Numbered from the stretch's first letter, positions 1 through 6,134 are shown. The stretch: DNA of 7,463 bases from an uncultured Spirochaetaceae bacterium (GCA_902766345.1 CACXDK010000245.1:1-7463); one strand, 5' to 3'. Made by a program: numbers and translations. The notes: generated from the letters alone by a model not told the origin.

Positions 1-1163
1 AAGAAGTAAAACGTTTTTCACTTTGTACCTTCTTTGCCTTTATGGGAATAGCTATGAGTATAAATCTTGAATCCCGATACAGATGGCCCATAGCACTTGC
101 TTTAGTAACAGGGTGGCCTTTTGCTACAATTTTTCTTCCTTCTGGCAGAGAAGCAGCTCGAATTTTCTTTGGAAAAAGGCATTGGTGGGGAGTACCTGCC
201 ATAGTCTATTCCAAAGGAACAAATGCATACACTATAGTAAATAGACTATTAAAAAATCGTAACTTTGGATATATTCCAGTTGTAATAATAGTAGATCAGA
301 ATATAAACACTGATAATTATGAAGGTGTCCCAGTATTCTATGATACGGATATATTAAGAGCAACTATAAAACGACTAAACATAAAAGTCGCTATAGTTTG
401 TGACTATGATAAGGATATAGAGCAAATAAAGATGAATTATAGATATATGATACAAGTTCCAAAAAATCAGCTGGCAACAAATATGTCTCTGAATATGAGA
501 GATTTTGGAGGAATTTTAGGATTCTCTTCAACAAATTATCTTACTAAGAGTGCATCTCTTTTTGCAAAACGATGTATCGATTTATGTCTATGCCTTGTGG
601 CATCTCCTTTTGTTCTTATTCTTACAGGAATTATTGCACTCATAATAAAAAAGACATCTCCAGGACCTGTTTTTTACGGACACAAAAGAATTGGAAAGGA
701 TCACAAGACAATTACATGTTGGAAATTCCGTTCCATGGTAACAGATGCAGAAAAGCAATTGCAGGACATACTTGCTACAGACCCTGTACGCGCAGCTGAA
801 TGGGAAAAAGACAGAAAATTTACAGATGATCCGAGAGTAACACCTTTTGGAAAATTCTTAAGGAGAACAAGTCTTGATGAATTGCCACAACTCTGGAATA
901 TTTTTAAAGGAGAAATGTCTTTTGTAGGTCCACGTCCAGTAACAGAACCTGAATTAGTAAAATACGGAAAATATGCGGATTATGTTCTTTCGGTACAACC
1001 AGGACTGAGCGGAATGTGGCAAATTTCAGGAAGAAGTGATACAGGTTATGAAGAAAGAATTACATTGGACACTTATTACATACAAAACTGGTCAATCTGG
1101 CTGGATATTTGGATTATATTAAAAACAATTTGGGTTGTATTAAAAGGTAGCGGTGCTTATTAA
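1..1163 (+). CDS. wbaP: WbaP-type undecaprenyl-phosphate sugar-1-phosphate transferase (5'-partial)
   Basis: This membrane enzyme would move a sugar-1-phosphate (galactose-1-P in classical WbaP) from a UDP-sugar to undecaprenyl phosphate, the first step of a surface glycan. The reading frame is open to the window edge (first full codon at 3), so the ATG at 42 is internal. Numbering from that Met, residues ~15-32 are a membrane segment, ~51-150 a Rossmann-like regulatory domain, and ~176-373 the bacterial sugar transferase domain. Visible marks are KRCIDL at 177, the re-entrant helix with ASPF at 187, SPGPVFY at 206, KFRSM at 228, the catalytic pair D279-E280 in SLDELPQLWN, SFVGPRP at 293, and the family-typical C-terminal GSGAY. 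About 386 residues are visible; the family is roughly 470-500, so the first membrane helices are missing. It converges on the downstream - strand genes. Sugar specificity cannot be read from the sequence. Confidence 0.93.
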   Translation, partial: EVKRFSLCTFFAFMGIAMSINLESRYRWPIALALVTGWPFATIFLPSGREAARIFFGKRHWWGVPAIVYSKGTNAYTIVNRLLKNRNFGYIPVVIIVDQNINTDNYEGVPVFYDTDILRATIKRLNIKVAIVCDYDKDIEQIKMNYRYMIQVPKNQLATNMSLNMRDFGGILGFSSTNYLTKSASLFAKRCIDLCLCLVASPFVLILTGIIALIIKKTSPGPVFYGHKRIGKDHKTITCWKFRSMVTDAEKQLQDILATDPVRAAEWEKDRKFTDDPRVTPFGKFLRRTSLDELPQLWNIFKGEMSFVGPRPVTEPELVKYGKYADYVLSVQPGLSGMWQISGRSDTGYEERITLDTYYIQNWSIWLDIWIILKTIWVVLKGSGAY

Positions 1164-1190
1164 ATAGATGTTGTTGGTCTTATTGCCAAG

Positions 1191-1217
1191 CTCAGTCTGG
1201 CCACTGGCCAAACTGAG
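1191..1217. other. Hairpin around the first array unit
   Basis: CTCAGT (1191-1196) pairs with ACTGAG (1212-1217). After one mismatch, TGGCC (1198-1202) pairs with GGCCA (1206-1210) around a 3-nt ACT loop. This gives 6 + 5 base pairs. No T-run follows on either strand, so it is not a canonical intrinsic terminator. It could still stabilise or delimit the 3' ends of wbaP or of the TPR-gene transcript. Confidence 0.5.
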
Positions 1218-1219
1218 TG

Positions 1220-1276
1220 TGGCCAGTGCGCAAACTCGCTTTGGCCACTGGCCATAATCACTCTGCGCACTGGCCA
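1220..1276. repeat. Perfect 13-bp inverted repeat formed by units 2 and 4
   Basis: TGGCCAGTGCGCA at 1220-1232 is the exact reverse complement of TGCGCACTGGCCA at 1264-1276. The 31-nt loop between them contains the self-palindromic unit 3. The result is a GC-rich stem with a nested stem, able to form in RNA of either strand because flanking transcription converges here. The altered G/C order in unit 2 is mirrored in unit 4. Confidence 0.7.
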
Positions 1277-1315
1277 TAATCATAAAATCCACTGGTGAAT
1301 AACAGCTTGTTCTAT

Positions 1316-2431
1316 TTATTCTATCGAAGCTAATTGTATTTCAGACTTTTTTCGCCAGTATTCTTCAGGTTCATATTTTGTTAATATACTTAGCAGGGAT
1401 TTTGCAAATACCTTATCTCCACAAATATTAGTTGTAACAGCAAGGTTATAAAAAAGTTTCCAGATATCATTATCATTGCCCCAATCGACTATATCACTAT
1501 ACAATGCAGCTTTTTCCAGCAAATCAGAAAAACCTTTGTATGAATAATCTATAAGGCGATCTTTCAAAGTTTCTTCTATTCTAGTTACTGCAGCAATACT
1601 TCCAAGTGCTGCACAACGAATAGCTTTATCATTTTGCTCTAGTCCAGAATAATATTCATTAAGCAAAACAAGGGCTTTTATTGATATATCATTTTCACTT
1701 CTATATAAAAGGAAGAATTTATTTACAGAATCAACTTTATTCTGTTCTATAATGCGAACCAATGCATTCATGAAACCTTCATCTGTATAAAATTTATCAT
1801 CCATGAGTACTGCAAGCAGTTTCTGCTCGTAATTTTCAATATCATCTTTCATTTCTGATATTTCAGCCATTTCATACAGAATATCATACTTTACATCAGG
1901 AACATCTAGACGCAGTAAATTATCATAAGCCCTTATTAAATACTGATAAGCTAAGTCAGCCTCCCCTTCAAGCTTATATATCTTTCCTATAAGATAATCC
2001 GCTTCTGGATAAATATAACTAGAATCAACCCATTTACAAAGTTCTGAAAATTTGCCATGAAAAAAATCCATTCCATATAATTCCAGATTTTTATTTATAA
2101 TAGAAACGGCTTCATTATAATTTTTATCTTTTAATATGGGTAAAATTTCTTCTAGATAATCACCAGCTTTCCTTACTTTATAATTTTTTTGAGTCTGATC
2201 AAGAATAAAACTCTGCCATTCAGCTATTTCTTTTTTTTTCTGCTTTGCATTTTCTGCAAGTTTTATTGCATCTCCATATTTTGTAGAATCGAAAGCATTC
2301 TGAGCCTGTTTTAATATATACCAATACTCTTCACCAGAAGGCTTACGAACAGAATTAATATGCTGAGCAAAAACTAAAGAATAAAATATACAATCGAAAA
2401 TAAAAAGACAAATAAAAAACTTACGTTTCAT
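1316..2431 (-). CDS. Exported TPR-like repeat protein of unknown function
   Basis: I do not recognise a specific family. The 371-residue product starts with a Sec signal peptide: MKRK, a hydrophobic stretch at 5-22, and a likely cleavage after ALA-like VFA22 before Q23. No acceptable lipobox precedes C14 (Asp at -1), so it is probably periplasmic or otherwise envelope-located rather than a lipoprotein. The rest is helical, with several TPR-like helix pairs, for example around residues 36-65, 93-120, 144-172, 180-212 and 248-290, plus a final pair around 325-360. Such solenoids usually bind proteins; no catalytic motif is visible. It begins 33 bp after the ispG stop, with AGGAG (2444-2448) 12 nt before the ATG, so it is probably co-transcribed with ispG. 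A run of nine A residues in the coding strand (2231-2239) encodes part of the QKKKE stretch. It ends just beside the 22-bp repeat array. Confidence 0.85.
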   Translation of the reverse strand: MKRKFFICLFIFDCIFYSLVFAQHINSVRKPSGEEYWYILKQAQNAFDSTKYGDAIKLAENAKQKKKEIAEWQSFILDQTQKNYKVRKAGDYLEEILPILKDKNYNEAVSIINKNLELYGMDFFHGKFSELCKWVDSSYIYPEADYLIGKIYKLEGEADLAYQYLIRAYDNLLRLDVPDVKYDILYEMAEISEMKDDIENYEQKLLAVLMDDKFYTDEGFMNALVRIIEQNKVDSVNKFFLLYRSENDISIKALVLLNEYYSGLEQNDKAIRCAALGSIAAVTRIEETLKDRLIDYSYKGFSDLLEKAALYSDIVDWGNDNDIWKLFYNLAVTTNICGDKVFAKSLLSILTKYEPEEYWRKKSEIQLASIE

Positions 2432-2464
2432 TAGATATAAAGTCTCCTAAGCCTTAAGAAAAGG

Positions 2465-3556
2465 TTATAAACTTTCCAATTCTTTCCTAAATTCAGTATC
2501 GGCATCTTTGGCTGGAACTGTTCGTATAATTTTACCTTTTTTAAAAATTATAACTTTATCAGCTCCGCCTGCAATTCCTAAATCAGCATGTTTTCCTTCT
2601 CCAGGCCCATTAACAATACATCCCATTACAGCAATAGTTACATCTTTTTTTAATGAATACAATTCATTTTGCCATCTATCAACAAACGAATGAACATCAA
2701 ATCCTAAACGCCCACAACGAGGACAACTGACAATAGTAACTCCACCTTGTCGTTTTCCACACTCATGAAGGATTTCTCTTCCAGCAAGAACTTCATTTTC
2801 TGGAGAAGAAGAAAGACTTACACGAATAGTAGCACCTATGTTCTGAGTCAAAAGTTCTCTAAAAGCTATTGTTGATTTTACAATACCAGAAATTAACGGT
2901 CCAGCTTCTGTAACACCAATATGCAAAGGAATATCACTTATTTCTGAAAAAGCTTTATTGGCTTCAATAGTTTCAGAAACAGATGAAGATTTCATACTTA
3001 CAACAACATTCTTAAAATCAAACTCATCAAATATTTCTACTTCACGAAGAGCAGTCTTAGCTAAAGCCTCAGCTCTATTTAACTTTCCATCGAGAACTAG
3101 AGTTTCCAAGTCTTTTGGAAGACTACCAGAATTAACACCAATACGAATTGCAACGCCTTTTTCTTTACAGGCTTCAACAACAGCCCGAACTCTCTCTTTA
3201 TTTCCTATGTTGCCAGGATTAATTCTTATAACTGAAACAAAACCATTTAAACATTCAAGTGCCAGTCTATAATCAAAATGTATATCTGCAACAAGCGGCA
3301 CATCTGTGTGACTTGCTATAACACAAAGCCCTTTCGCACTTTCAATATCAGGTACGGCAAATCTAATTATATCACACCCTAATGATTTTAAAATATTAAT
3401 TTGTTTTAAAATAGATAATAATTTTTCAGAACCTTCAAAGACATCTGTTATTCCTTCTTTCCACATAGTCTGAATAGTTACAGGATTATCTCCACCTATT
3501 TTTATCTCTCTAATATTATGCTTACCACCAATTGTAACAACTCGTGAATTCCTCAT
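2465..3556 (-). CDS. ispG: 4-hydroxy-3-methylbut-2-enyl-diphosphate synthase IspG (GcpE)
   Basis: IspG is the cytoplasmic [4Fe-4S] enzyme that converts MEcPP to HMBPP, the penultimate step of the DXP/MEP isoprenoid pathway. The 363-residue product matches the short bacterial form in length. It shows the TIM-barrel landmarks VADIHFDYRLAL (residue 89), RINPGNIGN (111), RIGVNSGSLPKDL (138) and the ITEAGP-type segment VTEAGP at 215. It also has the cluster ligands C278 and C281 (SCPRC), C313 and E320 (GCIVNGPGE), equivalent to the three cysteines and glutamate of the E. coli enzyme. All key residues are present. The start is supported by AGGA (3564-3567) 7 nt upstream. It follows atpK by 91 bp containing a hairpin and an AT-rich palindrome, so it may have its own promoter, and it precedes the TPR-like gene by 33 bp. 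Confidence 0.97.
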   Translation of the reverse strand: MRNSRVVTIGGKHNIREIKIGGDNPVTIQTMWKEGITDVFEGSEKLLSILKQINILKSLGCDIIRFAVPDIESAKGLCVIASHTDVPLVADIHFDYRLALECLNGFVSVIRINPGNIGNKERVRAVVEACKEKGVAIRIGVNSGSLPKDLETLVLDGKLNRAEALAKTALREVEIFDEFDFKNVVVSMKSSSVSETIEANKAFSEISDIPLHIGVTEAGPLISGIVKSTIAFRELLTQNIGATIRVSLSSSPENEVLAGREILHECGKRQGGVTIVSCPRCGRLGFDVHSFVDRWQNELYSLKKDVTIAVMGCIVNGPGEGKHADLGIAGGADKVIIFKKGKIIRTVPAKDADTEFRKELESL

Positions 3557-3578
3557 ACAAATGTCCTATAATAGAATG

Positions 3579-3620
3579 AGGGCATTACTGTTCTAATGCA
3601 CAGCAATGCCCTTTTATTTT
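3579..3620. terminator. Stem-loop between atpK and ispG; T-tract lies on the + strand side
   Basis: AGGGCATT (3579-3586) pairs with AATGCCCT (3605-3612). After one mismatch CTGT (3588-3591) pairs with ACAG (3600-3603) around an 8-nt loop, giving 8 + 4 bp. On the + strand the stem is followed by TTTTATTTT, a textbook intrinsic terminator for antisense transcripts. On the - strand, where the genes lie, the stem is preceded by A-rich sequence but followed only by CATTCTATTA, a weak tail. It may be a leaky terminator for the ATPase operon, an ispG leader hairpin, or both. It ends 11 nt before the ispG ribosome binding site. Confidence 0.6.
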
Positions 3621-3621
3621 G

Positions 3622-3640
3622 GATAATATATAATATTATC
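3622..3640. promoter_or_regulatory. 19-bp AT-rich palindrome, possible operator
   Basis: GATAATATATAATATTATC is a perfect 8-bp inverted repeat (GATAATAT/ATATTATC) around ATA. Its outer GATAAT...ATTATC arms equal those of the classical 19-bp Fur box, and I count 13 of 19 positions matching that consensus, but the centre differs. It overlaps the possible -10 of an ispG promoter. In AT-rich DNA such palindromes arise by chance, so this is only a candidate. Confidence 0.3.
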
Positions 3641-3655
3641 GGATTGATTATGCAA
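3627..3655 (-). promoter_or_regulatory. Weak candidate promoter for ispG
   Basis: Reading the - strand, TTGCAT (3655-3650, overlapping the atpK stop) is separated by 17 bp from TATATA (3632-3627). TATATT (3630-3625) is an alternative -10. The -35 matches consensus only in TTG, so support is modest. A transcript from here would carry the 3579-3612 stem-loop in its leader. Confidence 0.3.
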
Positions 3656-4079
3656 TCATACCGAAAACCATTGCAAACAAAGCAACAGTTTCACAAAGAC
3701 CAACAACCATAATATAGTTTGTAAAGCCTTTTCCTGTTTCAGCAAGAGCATCACTACCAGCTGCACCAGCTTTTCCCTGAGCAATAGCAGACATACACAT
3801 TGCAAGACCTGCAGCAAGTCCCAGACCAAGAGAGAACAAAGGATCAAGCTGACTTGCAAGAACCTTACCCTTCATTGAATTCATCAAAAGAAATCCATAA
3901 ATAGTCTGAGTCAAAGGAGCACCAGCAAAAACAACCAGAAGGAATGGAGCAGGCTTGTTGTTAAGATAACATCTCTTCCATGCACCAATTGCACCCTGAC
4001 CAGCAATACCAATACCGATAGCACTACCCATAGCTGCTATTCCCATTACTAAACCAGCACCAATCATACCCCAGTTCAT
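3648..4079 (-). CDS. atpK: V-type ATPase subunit K (rotor-ring proteolipid)
   Basis: AtpK is the membrane rotor subunit whose ring carries ions past AtpI. The 143-residue product is nearly all hydrophobic, with four helices (about 4-28, 44-68, 80-103 and 118-142), the duplicated-hairpin form typical of V-type K. The ion-binding carboxylate is E130 in helix 4 (GLCETVA); the equivalent place in helix 2 holds glutamine (LTQTIYGF, Q58), so there is one carboxylate per four-helix subunit. From memory of Enterococcus hirae NtpK, its Na+ ligands T64, Q65, Q110 and E139, plus Y68, correspond to T57, Q58, Q101, E130 and Y61 here, while L61 becomes A54. This suggests Na+ coupling, by inference. AGGAG (4086-4090) lies 6 nt before the ATG. 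It is separated from atpI by 126 bp of regulatory-looking DNA, unlike the tight spacing of the other subunits. Confidence 0.96.
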   Translation of the reverse strand: MNWGMIGAGLVMGIAAMGSAIGIGIAGQGAIGAWKRCYLNNKPAPFLLVVFAGAPLTQTIYGFLLMNSMKGKVLASQLDPLFSLGLGLAAGLAMCMSAIAQGKAGAAGSDALAETGKGFTNYIMVVGLCETVALFAMVFGMIA

Positions 4080-4085
4080 AAATTA

Positions 4086-4109
4086 CTCCTTATTCACAGT
4101 TTACTGTGA
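4086..4109 (-). promoter_or_regulatory. atpK ribosome binding site with an adjacent 5' hairpin
   Basis: The Shine-Dalgarno sequence AGGAG (4086-4090) is ideal, 6 nt before the ATG. Just upstream is a perfect 7-bp inverted repeat, TCACAGT/ACTGTGA, with a 2-nt centre (4094-4109). In RNA it would form a 6-bp stem with a UAAA loop, ending 3 nt from the Shine-Dalgarno. It leaves the site exposed and could protect the 5' end of an atpK message. Confidence 0.55.
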
Positions 4110-4128
4110 TTATTTATTCAAATTTCAA

Positions 4129-4150
4129 GATGAATACTTACATATTCATC
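4129..4150. promoter_or_regulatory. 8-bp inverted repeat over the predicted atpK transcription start
   Basis: GATGAATA (4129-4136) and TATTCATC (4143-4150) are perfect reverse complements around CTTACA. If the extended -10 at 4151-4159 is used, transcription would start near 4144, inside this palindrome, where an operator would block initiation. Alternatively it is a leader or intergenic RNA hairpin of read-through transcripts. Confidence 0.4.
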
Positions 4151-4179
4151 ATTATACCAAAATTATACTATATTAGGAA
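4151..4179 (-). promoter_or_regulatory. Extended -10 sigma70 promoter ahead of atpK
   Basis: On the - strand a perfect TATAAT (4156-4151) is preceded by TGG (4159-4157), the extended -10 TGn. Seventeen bp further upstream is TTCCTA (4179-4174), a 3-of-6 match to the -35. A second perfect TATAAT lies at 4167-4162 but has a poorer -35 (TCTTAT). The leader to atpK would be about 65 nt. It would let atpK be transcribed in excess of the stator genes. Confidence 0.55.
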
Positions 4180-4199
4180 TACTAATAAGATATTCCTAA
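4171..4199 (-). other. Post-atpI stem-loop with an alternative fold
   Basis: TTAGGAATA (4173-4181) pairs perfectly with TATTCCTAA (4191-4199), a 9-bp stem with a 9-nt loop, 6 nt after the atpI stop. TATTAG (4171-4176) can instead pair with CTAATA (4182-4187); the two folds exclude each other. The - strand tail is AT-rich but has no clear U-run. It may attenuate transcripts or protect the 3' end of atpBDI mRNA. Confidence 0.45.
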
Positions 4200-4205
4200 C
4201 CTCAA

Positions 4206-6134
4206 TTATTCAGGCTCCTTAAAAGGTCTATATTTTGTTCCACTCCATGCCATGCCCAAGTGTTGAGAGAATTCAAGTGTATTCAAACGAACACCATGAA
4301 CAATAACAGAAAGTAAATTCAAAATCATATTAAGCCCATGACCAAACACAAGAAGGAAAATTGCAAAAATAACAATTACAAGTTTTCCTAACATAGGTCC
4401 TGCCATACTGTTTACAGTCTGGCTTATTGCAGCACCAGCAAGTCCAACTGCCCAAAGACGAATATAAGAAACTATATCACTGAAAACGTTTACAACGCCA
4501 AGCAATACGCTAATTATATTCTTACAACTTTCAAGAACAGATTTACCAACACTACCCTCATAATTAGAAAAGATGAAACTCAAAATAAAGCCAATGAGTA
4601 ACACCCCAATAGCAATTAGAGGAATACTAGAAGGTAGACTTATAGCACCGCCAAAAATTGGGATTGGAATTCCATTATCAGCCAAAGGGAAACGAGTGCC
4701 GTCAACAACCATATTCATAACGACATAGAACATTCCCCACAACTGTAATAAAGATCCTAAATCTCCAAGACACTTTAAACTCTTCTTATCTGCAAAGAAA
4801 CACTTTACATGAGCTATGCTCAACTGAATTATTGCAAGCATAAAACAGAAGACTTTCTGATTATTCTCATAGTGTTCAGGATTTTTTGCAGATGATACAG
4901 GATAAAAGGAAAGGTTCACCAATGCACTAGGAAGCTTTGAAGAATCTATTCCAAACCAAGAACAAGTCATTATGCCCCAAAGACAGGTACACAAGCCCAG
5001 AACTGTTACAAGTGCAGGCAAAGCCTTTTTCCCAGGCTTTGTTTTTCCAAAAAGGAAAAGACCTACAAGAGTAACAAGTGCTCCATATCCTGCATCTCCA
5101 AATATCATTGCAAAGAAAATACAGAAAAACAGAAGGAACCAACCAGAAATATCAAATTCATGATATCCAGGAGTTACATCCAAGAAATCTGTAAGTGGAT
5201 AAATGATACTTACAAGTTTTGAGTTATGTAATTTTGTAGGAACAGGATCATCATAAGAAGGATCTGAAGCTGTATAAGCCCATGAATTATTTACACATGT
5301 CTGCTTAAACTTATCCATTGCATCAACAGGAACATAACCAGTAACCCATGCAAGTTTTATTTCAGAAGAAGAATCCTCTGTTTCTTCATCAGAGCCTTCA
5401 TGACTCATTCCACTGTATACATTCTCAAACTCAATATCTTGAGCTAAATCATTTTTGTAAGATTTCAGAGTATCAAGGAATTTTTTATCATCAAGAAGCT
5501 CACTTTCTATTCGGGAAATTTCCTGCTTATATTTCAAGATATTTTCACGAATAGCATTTGTTGACAACTCTGGCATTGGAACAGCATAGGCTTCTGGAGG
5601 TAAATCAGAAGGACGTTCCAATACCTCAGAATCTGAAAGCAAAAGGAATCGAACAATCTTTGACCATCCATTAACCTTAATAGTTTTTACACCATCACCT
5701 ATCAACGAATATTTGTCTTCTGGTATTTCATACAGATATACAAAAATTCCGTTTTCTGAAAGAGCAGCAATAGAGTCAGGATCAACATCACCCCATTTTG
5801 AAAGTCTTTCAAGTTCATTTGAACCTTGAGAAATACTATCAAGCAGAGACTTTTTTCGATCACTAAGAGCAACTATATTTGAAGCCATTTCAGAAGCTTC
5901 TTCCTTTTTAAGAGTTACCTGCTTTATAACTTTCTGCTTGGTAACTTTTATTTCTTCCAAAATAGAAATAGCCTTATCGGTTATTGCAGACGACTCTTTA
6001 TAAGAAGATAAAACAGAACCAGAACCTTCAATAGCCTCAAGATGCACAACACCTGCTTTTCTAAGCTGTTTCAGAGACTCTTTTCTTGTAGAATCAAGTA
6101 CAACAATTGAAACCTTTTTCATAGGTACAATCAT
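4206..6134 (-). CDS. atpI: V-type ATPase subunit I (membrane stator, a-subunit homologue)
   Basis: AtpI forms the ion half-channels against the K ring and anchors the peripheral stalk. The 642-residue product has a cytoplasmic N-terminal half (about 1-325) with coiled-coil stretches around 45-112 and 193-236, and an acidic, serine-rich linker at about 246-258. A multi-helix membrane half follows, from about 331. Family marks are FGDAGYG at 345, the essential arginine R559 in SYIRLWAVGLAGA, and the second conserved arginine R616 in HGVRLNTLEF, matching R735 and R799 of yeast Vph1. Length and residues look complete. The ATG overlaps the atpD stop as ATGA, which indicates translational coupling. 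The strong AAGGAGG at 6142-6148, 7 nt upstream, supports this start over Met5. Confidence 0.96.
   Translation of the reverse strand: MIVPMKKVSIVVLDSTRKESLKQLRKAGVVHLEAIEGSGSVLSSYKESSAITDKAISILEEIKVTKQKVIKQVTLKKEEASEMASNIVALSDRKKSLLDSISQGSNELERLSKWGDVDPDSIAALSENGIFVYLYEIPEDKYSLIGDGVKTIKVNGWSKIVRFLLLSDSEVLERPSDLPPEAYAVPMPELSTNAIRENILKYKQEISRIESELLDDKKFLDTLKSYKNDLAQDIEFENVYSGMSHEGSDEETEDSSSEIKLAWVTGYVPVDAMDKFKQTCVNNSWAYTASDPSYDDPVPTKLHNSKLVSIIYPLTDFLDVTPGYHEFDISGWFLLFFCIFFAMIFGDAGYGALVTLVGLFLFGKTKPGKKALPALVTVLGLCTCLWGIMTCSWFGIDSSKLPSALVNLSFYPVSSAKNPEHYENNQKVFCFMLAIIQLSIAHVKCFFADKKSLKCLGDLGSLLQLWGMFYVVMNMVVDGTRFPLADNGIPIPIFGGAISLPSSIPLIAIGVLLIGFILSFIFSNYEGSVGKSVLESCKNIISVLLGVVNVFSDIVSYIRLWAVGLAGAAISQTVNSMAGPMLGKLVIVIFAIFLLVFGHGLNMILNLLSVIVHGVRLNTLEFSQHLGMAWSGTKYRPFKEPE

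Larger units (their letters stand above)
1189..1298. repeat. 22-bp-period array of paired TGGCCA palindromes
   Basis: Four 13-mers of the form TGSSCA-N-TGSSCA start at 1198, 1220, 1242 and 1264, exactly 22 bp apart. They read TGGCCACTGGCCA, TGGCCAGTGCGCA, TGGCCACTGGCCA and TGCGCACTGGCCA. Each half is itself a 6-bp palindrome; TGGCCA occurs six times and TGCGCA twice. The 9-bp spacers are related: AACTGAGTG, AACTCGCTT, TAATCACTC, and then TAATCATAA after the fourth unit. A decayed fifth unit sits in phase at 1286-1298 (AATCCACTGGTGA), and a fainter trace (TTGCCAAG) lies before the first. By hand count 1198-1276 is about 59% G+C, in sharp contrast to its AT-rich surroundings. The 22-bp period is not a multiple of 3 and no ORF runs through it, so it is non-coding. 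It lies between two convergent genes. Its function is unknown: a protein-binding array, a transcript-end structure or a decaying intergenic repeat are all possible. Confidence 0.85.

Noticed and set aside
42..1163. ATG at 42 as the true start of the wbaP-like gene
   Set aside because: The frame is open back to position 3 with WbaP-like residues before the Met, there is no ribosome binding site at 42, and the resulting protein would lack the N-terminal membrane helices.
1191..1276. Classical intrinsic terminator for the two convergent genes
   Set aside because: The stems are strong but no T-run follows on either strand, so only a non-canonical 3'-end role is possible.
1189..1298. CRISPR array
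   Set aside because: The conserved core is only 13 bp with 9-bp related spacers; there are no unique spacers of 25-40 bp and no cas genes.
1297..1321. Second small hairpin at the TPR gene stop codon (GAATAA/TTATTC)
   Set aside because: The pairing is AT-rich, interrupted by bulges and overlaps itself; too weak to call.
1316..2431. Lipoprotein reading of the TPR protein through C14
   Set aside because: C14 is preceded by IFD rather than a lipobox with a small residue at -1, and a good signal peptidase I site follows at 22/23.
2958..3272. A 104-codon + strand reading frame inside ispG
   Set aside because: It lies wholly antisense to a strongly conserved gene, has no recognisable protein features, and is explained by codon bias of the real gene.
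4095..4108. CRP/FNR-type operator
   Set aside because: The arrangement is TCACA-N6-TGTGA, the reverse of the CRP consensus TGTGA-N6-TCACA, and it lies next to the ribosome binding site, which fits an RNA hairpin better.
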